DNA of 59,532 bases from a virus, in IMG/VR virus record IMGVR_UViG_3300030294_000037, positions 1 through 59,532 of that record; one strand, 5' to 3'. Positions 48,547 to 56,408 of the stretch are shown in pieces. Both the position numbers and the translations under genes were made by a program. Under the pieces are notes generated by a model, which was not told the DNA's origin, did not search any database, and saw nothing but the letters and a program-made list of their open reading frames with translations. Every line of letters starts with the position of its first letter. The first letter of the stretch is position 1.

Positions 48547-48650
48547 TCCTTCACGCTGCAGTTCAATTCGAGTCATTTGGGTCTGCCCTTCCGTTGTCGT
48601 AGTAATTGCCGGTCTAGCCACCGGCTTTTTTGAGCCTGAAATTCAGTGCT

Positions 48651-48848
48651 TCAATCTTTCCTGCGGAACGCTTGAATCGTTCCCCTCATCGGCTTCGGTC
48701 TTGTTCTTGTTGCGATAACTTGCTGAATGCCTTCTTTTATGAGCTGCGGAACAGTTATTTGCCTCTCTTCCGCCAGCCCCCTCAAAAACTCCAAATCATC
48801 GCCATCGACCAATTCGCCAACGGTCATTCCTTCTTGGTTGCTGCTCAT
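48651..48848 (-). CDS. Hypothetical small protein, 65 aa
   Basis: Acidic N-terminus (GMTVGELVDGDDLEFLRGLA), basic tail. ATG 48848 after GGAGG. Possibly ribbon-helix-helix-like (ITVPQLIKEGIQQVIA). In the leftward early operon after cro; absent from A. Confidence 0.6.
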   Translation of the reverse strand: MSSNQEGMTVGELVDGDDLEFLRGLAEERQITVPQLIKEGIQQVIATRTRPKPMRGTIQAFRRKD

Positions 48849-48877
48849 AGGGCCTCCGGAGGGACTCAAGAGGGACT

Positions 48878-49075
48878 TCAGGCCACACGGCTGTTTCGCT
48901 TAAGCTCTTCCCTCATCCCGTCGATCCATGATTCAAGAGCTTCACGGGCCAGCACTGCCTTTCTGGTTCGATGAACCTTGGCCAGGCTGACAAGCGCAGC
49001 TTCGTACTCGTCATCCAGACGGACCTTTGTCTCGTTTTCGTGCTTGTAGCTGGGTTGATCTGAGTCATATGCCAT
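48878..49075 (-). CDS. Ribbon-helix-helix-type protein, 65 aa
   Basis: Pattern ETKVRLDDEYEAALVSLAKVHRTRKAVLAREALESWI is an Arc/MetJ-type ribbon-helix-helix. ATG 49075 after AAGGAGCC. Probable DNA-binding regulator of the early operon; absent from A. Confidence 0.75.
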   Translation of the reverse strand: MAYDSDQPSYKHENETKVRLDDEYEAALVSLAKVHRTRKAVLAREALESWIDGMREELKRNSRVA

Positions 49076-49104
49076 TGGTTAGGCTCCTTGGTTGTTCGAA
49101 AGGG

Positions 49105-49353
49105 TTAAGCGGCAGAAAGTGATTGGCAGGAAGCAGACGTGATCTGCCCCCACGGAAACGATGGGCAAAGGTCGGTACGATTCACGGCGCCCTGAGTCAG
49201 CGCTTCGATTTGAACGGCGCGCTTGGCGGGTACCGGACGCTCGCCGGAGCACCATTGGTTAACGGTGGGGGCGGTGACCTGCAGCAGGCGCGCCATTTCC
49301 ACCTGGCTGCCCAGCAAGCGAGATGCTTTTTTGGCTGCTTCTGCTGATTTCAT
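49105..49353 (-). CDS. Cro-like repressor of prophage B (YdaS type)
   Basis: 82 residues, helix-turn-helix at about 15-40 (QVEMARLLQVTAPTVNQWCSGERPVP). Divergent from CI, with operators between. Different from the A Cro in sequence, in line with different operators. Confidence 0.85.
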   Translation of the reverse strand: MKSAEAAKKASRLLGSQVEMARLLQVTAPTVNQWCSGERPVPAKRAVQIEALTQGAVNRTDLCPSFPWGQITSASCQSLSAA

Positions 49354-49383
49354 GAGTTCTCTCCTGGAGATTTGAAGTGAATA

Positions 49384-49455
49384 TAAGGCATTACCTTATC
49401 ACAGACAAGCCATTGCCTAACCAGCAGCGCAATAGGCTTAATTAGGCAATGCTTA
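49384..49455. promoter_or_regulatory. Operator array between cro and cI (B immunity region)
   Basis: TAAGGCATTACCTTA (49384), CATTGCCTAA (49411) and TTAGGCAATGCTTA (49442): half-site TTAGGCA/T. Unrelated to the TACAACCA operators of A. The last site almost reaches the cI start. Confidence 0.7.
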
Positions 49456-50309
49456 CCGGACCAGAATTAGGCGCAGCCATCGAGGCCGCGCGGATCGCCA
49501 AGGGCGTATCGAAAAAGAACCTCGCAGACGACTTCTCCGTGAAGCCTCCGTCGATACAGGGGTGGGTGAAAAACGGCAGAATCGATAAGTCGAAGCTAAT
49601 GGACGTTATCTCCTACTTCTCCGACGTCGTCGGCCCTGAGCACTGGGGGCTGCGGCCTGGGTTCTCTTACGAGAACCTTGCGGATAGCCCTGATGATGAT
49701 CCTGGCGCTGACAGGAATAGCGCGCACAAGAAAGCATCAACGGCTTCGGACATAGTCCGGCAGATGCTCGCTATAAAAGGGAAAAGCCTCTCGGATAGCG
49801 CCCGCGCAAGTCTTCTTGCTGCTGCGGAGCAAAGCGATTCGGGCAACGTTATCACCGTCGACTTCTCGCGCCCCGGCCAGGTAGGCGATGAGGTGTGGAT
49901 CGCGCACTACGATATCCGTGGCGCCATGGGTGGCGGCGAGGTGACTCACGACTACCCCGAAATGCTTCAGGATATCCGCGTGAGCCCGTCGCATCTTCGG
50001 TCAATGGGTGTCGAGTTCGTCGAGCACTACCACCTGAAGATGGTAACCGGATGGGGCCAGTCGATGGCTCCGACGATCAAGCACAGGGACCCTCTTCTGG
50101 TTGACATCAGCATTCGAGAATTCGTGGGCGACGGGATATACCTCTTTTCCTATCAGGGCTTCGAGTACATCAAGCGCTTGCAAAGGAAGGGCAAGGACAA
50201 ATTCAAAATGGTGTCCGACAACACTAATCATCCGCCCGAGGATATCTGGGTCGATGAGGTCTTCATTCAGGCGCGCGTGCTGCTCGTCTGGAATGCCAAT
50301 CTGGTGTAA
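49449..50309 (+). CDS. CI-type repressor of prophage B (HTH plus S24)
   Basis: 286 residues. N-terminal helix-turn-helix (VSKKNLADDFSVKPPSIQGWV) and C-terminal S24 autoprotease with Ser in GWGQSMAPTI and Lys in EYIKRLQ; cleavage expected near RGAMGGGE. Maintains B lysogeny and is expected to respond to RecA. The N-terminal region differs fully from A CI. Confidence 0.92.
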   Translation: MLTGPELGAAIEAARIAKGVSKKNLADDFSVKPPSIQGWVKNGRIDKSKLMDVISYFSDVVGPEHWGLRPGFSYENLADSPDDDPGADRNSAHKKASTASDIVRQMLAIKGKSLSDSARASLLAAAEQSDSGNVITVDFSRPGQVGDEVWIAHYDIRGAMGGGEVTHDYPEMLQDIRVSPSHLRSMGVEFVEHYHLKMVTGWGQSMAPTIKHRDPLLVDISIREFVGDGIYLFSYQGFEYIKRLQRKGKDKFKMVSDNTNHPPEDIWVDEVFIQARVLLVWNANLV

Positions 50310-50313
50310 TGCC

Positions 50314-50541
50314 ATGCCCCTCACCAAGCCCAACCAGCAGCTACGCCGCGACCTCAAGGCCATCGCCTTCAACCTTGAGCAGTCCTGTATCGACCTGGGA
50401 AAGCTGGCGGAAAAACTCAGCGATGCCGATGCCATAGCCCTAATGGGGTTGGTGGGCACGCTCTATGAGGAAGCCGACAGGTTGGTGGGTTATGCCGAGG
50501 AAGTGAAGAATGGCGCGATAACTAGGCTCGGTGCCGAATGA
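50314..50541 (+). CDS. Hypothetical protein, 75 aa
   Basis: Directly after cI (ATG 50314), helical (LRRDLKAIAFNLEQSCIDLGKLAEKL). Co-transcribed with cI, so expressed in the lysogen. Its end overlaps the first possible start of the ATPase gene. Function unknown. Confidence 0.6.
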   Translation: MPLTKPNQQLRRDLKAIAFNLEQSCIDLGKLAEKLSDADAIALMGLVGTLYEEADRLVGYAEEVKNGAITRLGAE

Positions 50542-50581
50542 TTTAGCTTCGGTAGATAAAAATCTTATCTACCTTATATTT

Positions 50582-52327
50582 ATGAAGAAAACCAAGGTCA
50601 CGAGAATGCCAGCAGGGAACGCTATTTCAAGTTCTTCTATAGAAAGCAATCTTCTCCCCACAGGGGAGTCGAGGAAGGATTTAGGTTATGTAGAAAACAA
50701 AGACGTGCCTATATACTCAATTGCTGGAATTGATATTGAGCGTTTTCGGTCATTCTACAACCAGCAAATAAAACTTGGCTCTCGCATCACTGTCTTGTCA
50801 GGGCGAAACGGCACAATGAAAACCTCATTGATGGGTCTAATAGCGCACCCTTTCACTAGTGTAGCAATAGACGCTTTTGAGAAACCATTGAAGACCGCAT
50901 TACGCGAAGTGTTCAAGCTATCTCCAGCTTTCGATATTGATGACTACAACTACAATCTCATAATAGAATCAGAGAACAACAAGCACATCCGAGAGCCAGT
51001 AAGAATATACTGGGTTGGCGACAAAACCAACCGTCATCGTGTCGTAGTCTCCGGCTCCGAAAAGGGAGATGGAAACCTTACCTATAACACTTCATTTCTA
51101 AATCTCAAAAGACTCTATCCCTTAGTAGATGCCAACGCAAAACTCGACACTAACAACACTTACGCACTAAGCGCCCAAGAAGCCATCGAACTAAAAGATT
51201 TCTACGAGACAATATTTCCAAGCTCACATTACTCTGAATTTACCGGCGTATATAAGCCGAACTACAAAACAACCTTCGCCCCTAGTGGTAGCGACATTAA
51301 ATATGACTGGCATACGATATCATCTGGAGAAGATAACCTAGGCGCTATTTTCAACAGGCTCCTAGGTTTTCAGCGAGCATTTCAGAAAAAACAAGTTACT
51401 GGGAACGGAGTACTGTGCATTGATGAATTTGAGAGTAGCCTTCACCCCGTTGCGCAGACGAGACTCTTCACTTATCTCCTCAAGTGGGCATCTAAATACA
51501 AAGTGCAAATTGTAATATCAACACACTCCTTAAGTTTAATATCAAACATATATAACCTCCATAAAAACGATATGGAGCATGGCCGCATCTCAGTAAATTT
51601 TGTAAGTAAAGCTTTGGCCAATAACGGCAGCTTACCTATTTTGCACAACCCTAGCTTCGCTTTAGCGTATAAAGAACTTACTCTAGAAGACCCCCAAGAG
51701 GCAGCGGAAGCACGAAGAATTAAGGTATTGTGCGAGGATGATATAGCGGTACATTTTGCAAAAAAAATAATCTCGTCACGAAAAATACTAAGCCTCATAG
51801 AGTTTCATACATCTTTAGATTCTAAAAATATTACCCCAGGAATGAGTTATACCGAGTTAAAGCCGTTAGCTAACACATGTGCAAGATTTCCGGTACTGCT
51901 CGATGGATGCCTAGTATTACTTGATGCCGACGTCCCGAAAAACTTCACAGACAAAATAAAAAATAAGAATTTATTCCTTATTCTTCCAGACCCAAACAAG
52001 ATCGCCATTGAGCGAAGAATCATAGTTTGGATTAGCTCACTGGACAATGGCGACGCCTTTTTCAAGCGCTTCGGAGAGCGCGAAAGGTTTTTAGACAGCT
52101 TCAAACAATGCGGCTTGGAATCCTTAACAATCTCAGATATACTATGTGAGAACAAGGTGTCAATTAGTAGCTGCAAGACTTGGGCAAATAGCAATACTCC
52201 TAAGTTTAAAGAGTACATTACTTATTATTGCAAAACCCTTAATCAGCGAGAACTCTTTGTACAAGACTTCTTGAATGCAATTAATAAAATAAACTCCAAA
52301 CTAGGCCTGCCAGCAGTACGGATATAA
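50582..52327 (+). CDS. OLD-like AAA ATPase with C-terminal TOPRIM-like part
   Basis: About 581 residues. Walker A SGRNGTMKTS, ABC-type signature SSGEDN, Walker B VLCIDEFESSLHP, switch His ISTHS; then a C-terminal nuclease-like part with LCEDD and LVLLDADVP resembling TOPRIM/DUF4435 acidic motifs. Visibly AT-rich against its surroundings, so recently acquired. Follows cI on the same strand and precedes a Dam-type methyltransferase. Start uncertain: ATG 50582, GTG 50531 or ATG 50606 (best ribosome binding site). Related proteins (OLD, GajA, AriA/AriB-like) act in phage defence. Confidence 0.8.
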   Translation: MKKTKVTRMPAGNAISSSSIESNLLPTGESRKDLGYVENKDVPIYSIAGIDIERFRSFYNQQIKLGSRITVLSGRNGTMKTSLMGLIAHPFTSVAIDAFEKPLKTALREVFKLSPAFDIDDYNYNLIIESENNKHIREPVRIYWVGDKTNRHRVVVSGSEKGDGNLTYNTSFLNLKRLYPLVDANAKLDTNNTYALSAQEAIELKDFYETIFPSSHYSEFTGVYKPNYKTTFAPSGSDIKYDWHTISSGEDNLGAIFNRLLGFQRAFQKKQVTGNGVLCIDEFESSLHPVAQTRLFTYLLKWASKYKVQIVISTHSLSLISNIYNLHKNDMEHGRISVNFVSKALANNGSLPILHNPSFALAYKELTLEDPQEAAEARRIKVLCEDDIAVHFAKKIISSRKILSLIEFHTSLDSKNITPGMSYTELKPLANTCARFPVLLDGCLVLLDADVPKNFTDKIKNKNLFLILPDPNKIAIERRIIVWISSLDNGDAFFKRFGERERFLDSFKQCGLESLTISDILCENKVSISSCKTWANSNTPKFKEYITYYCKTLNQRELFVQDFLNAINKINSKLGLPAVRI

Positions 52328-52347
52328 ACTCAACAACGGGGACTCAG

Positions 52348-53226
52348 ATGTATTCAAATAAGCTTTACTCCCCGCTAAGGTACCCTGGCGGCAAAGCTCG
52401 CTTCGCACCGTTCATATCGGAGGTTATGCGCGCAAATGGTTTGGGCGGAGGGCACTATTTAGAGCCTTTTGCTGGAGGTGCGGGAGTAGCCCTTGAGCTG
52501 CTGTTTGATGCGCACGCCACGCATATTCATATTAATGATCTCGATCCTGCTGTATACGCATTTTGGTCAGCTGCGACTACCGATCCGGAAGGAATCCTAA
52601 AGCTCCTCTGGGATACCCCCATCACTATGGAGCAATGGCATCATTGGCGCTCTGTGATGCTAGTCCAAGACCCTGATCTCTCCCTTGCGGAGAGAGGCTT
52701 CGCTACGCTTTTTGTGAATCGCACGAACCGATCCGGAATCCTCAAGGGTGGAGTCATTGGTGGGAAGGCTCAGACTGGAGCCTATAAGCTTGATGCCCGT
52801 TTCAGTAAAGAGATGATTGCCTCCAGGCTTGAGCGAATCGCGCTGAACGCAAGTCGCATTTCGGTATATTGCGAGGATGCTTTTGTTTTGCTCAATCGTG
52901 CGGCAGAGTTTCTGCCCGAACAATCGCTAATCTACCTCGATCCGCCCTACTATGTTAAAGGCCGTGGCTTGTATCGAAACTTCTACAAGCATGATGATCA
53001 TCTGCAAATTGCTCAATTGCTGCAGTCGCCTGGTTTCGATCGGCCATGGGTAGTCTCATACGATAGCGCGCCAGAAATCTGTGAGATGTACAGCCAGAAC
53101 GAAGCGCTGACTTATGGGCTTCACTACACCGCCCAAGCGAGATATGTAGGCGACGAGGTTATGTTTTTCAAAGAAGGTATCTCCGTGCCTGATGCGAAAA
53201 TCCCTCGAGCTACTGTAGCGGCCTGA
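52348..53226 (+). CDS. DNA adenine methyltransferase, D12/Dam class
   Basis: 292 residues. Motif X/I PLRYPGGKARFAP and LEPFAGGAGVALEL, motif IV YLDPPYYVKG (DPPY), plus an NRTNRSGILKGGVIGGK segment of Dam relatives. Adds N6-methyl to adenine. Starts 20 bases after the ATPase gene; probably self-protecting partner of that nuclease or an epigenetic regulator. GC content between that of the ATPase and the phage genes. Confidence 0.88.
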   Translation: MYSNKLYSPLRYPGGKARFAPFISEVMRANGLGGGHYLEPFAGGAGVALELLFDAHATHIHINDLDPAVYAFWSAATTDPEGILKLLWDTPITMEQWHHWRSVMLVQDPDLSLAERGFATLFVNRTNRSGILKGGVIGGKAQTGAYKLDARFSKEMIASRLERIALNASRISVYCEDAFVLLNRAAEFLPEQSLIYLDPPYYVKGRGLYRNFYKHDDHLQIAQLLQSPGFDRPWVVSYDSAPEICEMYSQNEALTYGLHYTAQARYVGDEVMFFKEGISVPDAKIPRATVAA

Positions 53227-53257
53227 CAAGAAGCCCGGCCCAGCGCCGGGCTTCTTG
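53227..53257 (+). terminator. Terminator after the methyltransferase gene
   Basis: 13-bp stem CAAGAAGCCCGGC / GCCGGGCTTCTTG immediately after the stop; only a weak T run. Ends the cI-to-methyltransferase unit. Confidence 0.65.
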
Positions 53258-53447
53258 TATCTGCTCTCCCTGCATCGCCCCCTTCCCCTCGCAGGCATTG
53301 ACCTGCGCATGACCCAACGTCCTGCTGTTTTTTGATCGACCTGCTGCCCGCCATTGAGCGTGCGTTCCGCTTTAGCAACATCCTTTTCACCTGGCATTTA
53401 CAGGGCAGAGCGCAAAGTCACCCTACTCATTTTAAGAATTCCCTTTA

Positions 53448-53475
53448 GGCCCGCACATAAACGGGCCATTTTTTT
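53448..53475 (+). terminator. Terminator before the 72-aa gene
   Basis: GGCCCG, eight-base loop, CGGGCC, then A and seven T. The 290-bp gap 53227-53517 holds only the two terminators and no clear gene. Confidence 0.7.
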
Positions 53476-53517
53476 GCCCGCTGCTACGCTTTCCATGCCC
53501 TCTATGGAGACAGAGCA

Positions 53518-53736
53518 ATGCCCTCCCACGAATACTCCCTCACCGATACCCTGGAACGAATCTACGAGAACCAGCTTGCCCTTGAGGCTGCGCTGATGGA
53601 GTTGACGTTGCTCGTCGAAAGCCAAGGCCATACGGATGCAGGCCAGAACGTCCGAGGCGCCCTTGAGGCGATTGGGGAGAACGCAGGGCATATCAAGCAG
53701 GGCCTGGCCAGGCTGAAGGCCCAGGGGCCGGATTGA
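53518..53736 (+). CDS. Hypothetical protein, 72 aa
   Basis: Helical protein (YSLTDTLERIYENQLALEAALMELTLLVESQG; AGHIKQGLARLKAQG), common in Pseudomonas prophages without known function. ATG 53518 after GGAGACAG. Flanked by terminators on both sides, so it has its own promoter: probably lysogenically expressed. Confidence 0.7.
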   Translation: MPSHEYSLTDTLERIYENQLALEAALMELTLLVESQGHTDAGQNVRGALEAIGENAGHIKQGLARLKAQGPD

Positions 53737-53759
53737 CGTCACGCCCAACCTGAATCCGT

Positions 53760-53783
53760 AGCCCGCCACAGAGCGGGCTTTTT
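53760..53783 (+). terminator. Terminator after the 72-aa gene
   Basis: AGCCCGC, six-base loop, GCGGGCT then five T. Confidence 0.8.
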
Positions 53784-53790
53784 GCGTCTG

Positions 53791-54099
53791 TCAGAAAGGC
53801 GCTGGCTCCTCCTCTACCGCCTCGGACACCTCAACCGAGCGCTCATCATCCGCGCTTGCCTCCCACCTTAGCGTCACCGTCTCTTCGTCGTTGAAAGTGA
53901 TGTCGATGCCGTCCGTCTCCGATAGCAATCCCATCACCTCCTCCCACTCAAGATCGCCATCCGTATCCAGGCGATGAATCTTCACCCAGCGCTGCGCCTG
54001 CGCCACCGGGTGATTGATCATGGAAGATACGCGCAACCCCAGGCGCTCTACTCCGCTCATTTCCTGGCGCCCCGCCGACACCACCTGCCTCTTTGCCAT
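53791..54099 (-). CDS. DUF1654 protein under an SOS box
   Basis: 102 residues. DUF1654 pattern: ERLGLRVSSMINHPVAQAQRWVKIHRLDTDGDLEWEEVM, then ETDGIDITF. A Pseudomonas-restricted family of unknown role. ATG 54099 after GGTGAGGGG. A LexA box lies 24-39 bp upstream, so expression should rise with DNA damage at the same time as CI is cleaved. Confidence 0.8.
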   Translation of the reverse strand: MAKRQVVSAGRQEMSGVERLGLRVSSMINHPVAQAQRWVKIHRLDTDGDLEWEEVMGLLSETDGIDITFNDEETVTLRWEASADDERSVEVSEAVEEEPAPF

Positions 54100-54122
54100 G
54101 CAAATCCCCTCACCTTGAAGTG

Positions 54123-54138
54123 CTGTATATCCATACAG
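54123..54138. promoter_or_regulatory. LexA (SOS) box
   Basis: CTGTATATCCATACAG, a strong match to CTGT-N8-ACAG, upstream of the DUF1654 gene. Confidence 0.85.
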
Positions 54139-54222
54139 GTCAGGCAGAGCTTATATCAGCCCTGCTGAGAATGTCACCACCAGAAACCGAAAAAACTAAG
54201 CGGGGATATTTTCTGAAAATAA

Positions 54223-54262
54223 TTAGGCATTACCTATTTACAGATGATTAGGCATTAGCTTA
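54223..54262. promoter_or_regulatory. Right operator pair of prophage B
   Basis: TTAGGCATTACCTA (54223) and TTAGGCATTAGCTTA (54248), same half-site as the array at 49384-49455. Should let CI silence the rightward promoter of the DGR operon. Confidence 0.7.
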
Positions 54263-54317
54263 TTGTTACCCCATCGAGTCACCCAACAGGGACTCGCCTG
54301 GGCCTCACAGCCTGACC

Positions 54318-54329
54318 CGCTCTTTAACA
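54318..54329 (+). promoter_or_regulatory. boxA-like antitermination element
   Basis: CGCTCTTTAACA, identical to the core of bacterial rRNA boxA and close to lambda nut boxA, 55 bases right of the B operators and so in the leader of the rightward transcript. No clear boxB hairpin found. Confidence 0.55.
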
Positions 54330-54531
54330 GTCAGCGCAACACAGAAACACCAACAGACCGCATTGCCTCTACCGGCGACCGGCGAGCAGACAGGCCCGAA
54401 AGCCTGCCAACGACAGGAACAACCTGGACGGCTGCTCGATGGTGAAACGCCAGAACCGTGTATGCCCAGTAGGCACGAATGACCCGGCAAGCAATGCGCC
54501 CCGCCCCTTCCGGCGGCAGTAGGAGGGAAGC

Positions 54532-54576
54532 ATCACTTCTGCACCTTGGCGACAGGGTGCAGCGGGATGACAACCA
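54532..54576 (+). promoter_or_regulatory. 45-bp leader block with hairpin (B copy)
   Basis: Same sequence as 3817-3861 in A; CTGCACC/GGTGCAG arms at 54539-54562. Precedes an unrelated gene here, so it belongs to the leader and not the gene. The rest of 54263-54531 shows no gene that I can support. Confidence 0.4.
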
Positions 54577-54588
54577 GGAGATAAAGAA

Positions 54589-54795
54589 GTGGCTCAGTTC
54601 AATATTGATGCTCATCTGAGCGACGGTAAGCAGCTGGAATGGCTCGCGCTTGCAGATGCTGGTGAGCGTCCCGACGCAGTGCTTCAGCAGGTGAAGACGG
54701 CAGCGATTGGCAAGTTTGGCGCAGCGGTGTCTTCTAAACGCTGGGGCTTATCGCAAAAGTGCGACGGATACATTGTCGTGATCATGCATGCCTGA
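54589..54795 (+). CDS. Hypothetical protein, 68 aa
   Basis: GTG 54589 after AGGAGATAAAG. Starts MAQFNIDAHLSDGKQLEWLALADAGERP. Occupies the place of DGR target 1 of A, between the conserved leader hairpin and the structured RNA. No family recognised. Shows that the first slot of this operon is exchangeable. Confidence 0.6.
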   Translation: MAQFNIDAHLSDGKQLEWLALADAGERPDAVLQQVKTAAIGKFGAAVSSKRWGLSQKCDGYIVVIMHA

Positions 54796-54796
54796 A

Positions 54797-55149
54797 CAAC
54801 CAGCGCCACGACAGCATGTCGTTAACTGCCCGAGACCCTGGTACTCCCCAGCACCAGGCCGCATCGGAATGTGATCTGTTTGCCCCGCAATGGGTGGGCC
54901 CAGCAATGGGAAGCCGGAGCGGAGGAATATGGGAGGCGCAAGCCAGTAAGCCGGGCAGCCCAGACCGGACAACAGATCACACCCCGATGCGGACGAACAC
55001 CCGGCGCGCGCCGGCCACCTGCATTTCAACGCACCCAGAACGGAGGATTGGCAGCCATGTAAACCACAGCGCACCCAAGACGACCTTGCGGCGACGTATG
55101 GGGGCATATGTCACGCAGCGAAAAGCCCGGTTCCGATCGGGCTTTTTTT
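54797..55149 (+). ncRNA. Candidate structured RNA, copy B, ending in a terminator
   Basis: Same element as 4395-4746. Closing helix pairs CCGCATCGG (54859-54867) with CCGATGCGG (54984-54992), one pair more than in A (C-U becomes C-G), then TGTGATCTGTT with AACAGATCACA. The hairpin at 55087-55117 has a different stem sequence (GACGTATG/CATATGTC) but the same outer TGCG/CGCA and a G-rich loop. Terminator at 55121-55149. No supported gene in 54796-55250. Confidence 0.55.
55121..55149 (+). terminator. Terminator ending the structured RNA (B)
   Basis: AAAGCCCG, eight-base loop, CGGGCTTT, then seven T. Confidence 0.85.
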
Positions 55150-55250
55150 CGCCTCGCCTTTATCCGTCAGCACCCTCCCCTGGGCCAACCGGCACAGACC
55201 AGGCGGTCAGGTTGCTGACGAATAAACGCAACCCACCATAAGGAATCGTG

Positions 55251-55610
55251 ATGAACCAAACCATTCGCCAAAAACAAGCGGTCCTGCAGGCGTTGCGGGA
55301 TCGGTTTGCACTGTCCACCTCGGAGATGTACGTGATGATCGGTCGCGAAGAACCAGTGAAGGTGCCGCGCTTCAACGTGGTGCCGCTCGGCAAGAACCTG
55401 TTCGATGTGGTCGAGCGCTCAAGCGGCGTATCCCGCGGAGAACGCACCGGCCACGACGGCGCGTGCCAATACGCTGATCAGCTCGAGCGCAACGCCGACT
55501 TCTTCGATGCGGCGAAGTCCACGTCGAAGCGTTTCGGGTGGCGCATGGCGCGCTGGACGCTTGGCTTCTCCGCAATGCTAGTGGTGTTCGCCTACTACGG
55601 TGCGCAGTAA
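55251..55610 (+). CDS. Hypothetical protein with C-terminal membrane helix, 119 aa
   Basis: ATG 55251 after AAGGAATC; positional counterpart of 4850-5122 in A. N-terminal soluble part (LRDRFALSTSEMYVMIGREEPVKVPRFNV) and a C-terminal transmembrane helix (WTLGFSAMLVVFAYYG), a tail-anchored layout. Stop overlaps the next start. Confidence 0.65.
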   Translation: MNQTIRQKQAVLQALRDRFALSTSEMYVMIGREEPVKVPRFNVVPLGKNLFDVVERSSGVSRGERTGHDGACQYADQLERNADFFDAAKSTSKRFGWRMARWTLGFSAMLVVFAYYGAQ

Positions 55611-55924
55611 TGATCGGCGTACCGATGGTCAACCCGAAAGACGCGGTGATCGCCGACCTCAACCGCCAGATTGATGCGTTCTACGGCGCGGGCAAGAAAG
55701 CCCAGGTCATCCCGCGCGGCGTCAGCGCTGACGGGCCTTTCAATGGCACCACAGCTCACCACGAACGCCTGCGTGCCCGGCGCGACAAGCTGGCCCCGGC
55801 AGTTCGCGCCGAAGCGGCCAAGGGTGTCGTAGCCAGCGTGGCGGCAAAGAACCTGGGCATGCACATCAAGCGCGTGACGCTGATCGCCCAGGAGAACGGC
55901 TTCAAGTTCGCCGACACCCCATGA
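55610..55924 (+). CDS. Conserved phage protein with helix-turn-helix-like C-terminus (B)
   Basis: 104 residues, orthologue of 5119-5433 (MIGVPMVNPKDAVIADLNRQ; TLIAQENGFKFADTP). ATG overlaps the preceding stop. The central part is freely substituted between A and B while both ends are conserved. Function unknown. Confidence 0.7.
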   Translation: MIGVPMVNPKDAVIADLNRQIDAFYGAGKKAQVIPRGVSADGPFNGTTAHHERLRARRDKLAPAVRAEAAKGVVASVAAKNLGMHIKRVTLIAQENGFKFADTP

Positions 55925-56015
55925 GGCGCATCAGCAACCAGGTGCGACAACGCCTTCGCCAATCGCAATTCAACCTCCCACCCAGCGGCCTGCAGGCCAT
56001 CCCGGAGAAACAGCC

Positions 56016-56363
56016 ATGTCCACCGCAACCAATACCGCCGAGTTCCTTGAGGAGCTGAACGGCGGCGCATTCGCCAGCCAGATCGGTCACGCCCTTTCCG
56101 AAGTAGCCGCCGGTGTTGTTGACCACGGCAAGGCCGGCAAGCTGGTCATTACCCTGGACCTCAGTCAGATCGGCGAATCCAGCCAGGTGAAGATCAAGCA
56201 CAAGCTCGACTACAAGGTGCCGACCAAGCGCGGTACCCGCAGCGAGAACACCAGCCTGGACACGCCGATGCACGTTGGCTCCGGCGGAAAGATCACCCTC
56301 TTCGCTGAAAAGCACGATCAGCTCTTCACCCGCGAAGAAGCGCCAATCAAGCCCCGTACCTGA
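56016..56363 (+). CDS. Hypothetical protein, 115 aa (partner of the YfdQ-like protein)
   Basis: ATG 56016 after GGAGAAACAGCC. Beta-rich (GKLVITLDLSQIGESSQVKIKHKLDYKVPTKRG) followed by SGGKITLFAEKHDQLF. Regularly precedes DUF2303 genes in phages. Role unknown. Confidence 0.7.
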   Translation: MSTATNTAEFLEELNGGAFASQIGHALSEVAAGVVDHGKAGKLVITLDLSQIGESSQVKIKHKLDYKVPTKRGTRSENTSLDTPMHVGSGGKITLFAEKHDQLFTREEAPIKPRT

Positions 56364-56408
56364 TCAATCCCGCCTCACCCTCCCTTCCGCAACCAAAGGA
56401 AATAACCG

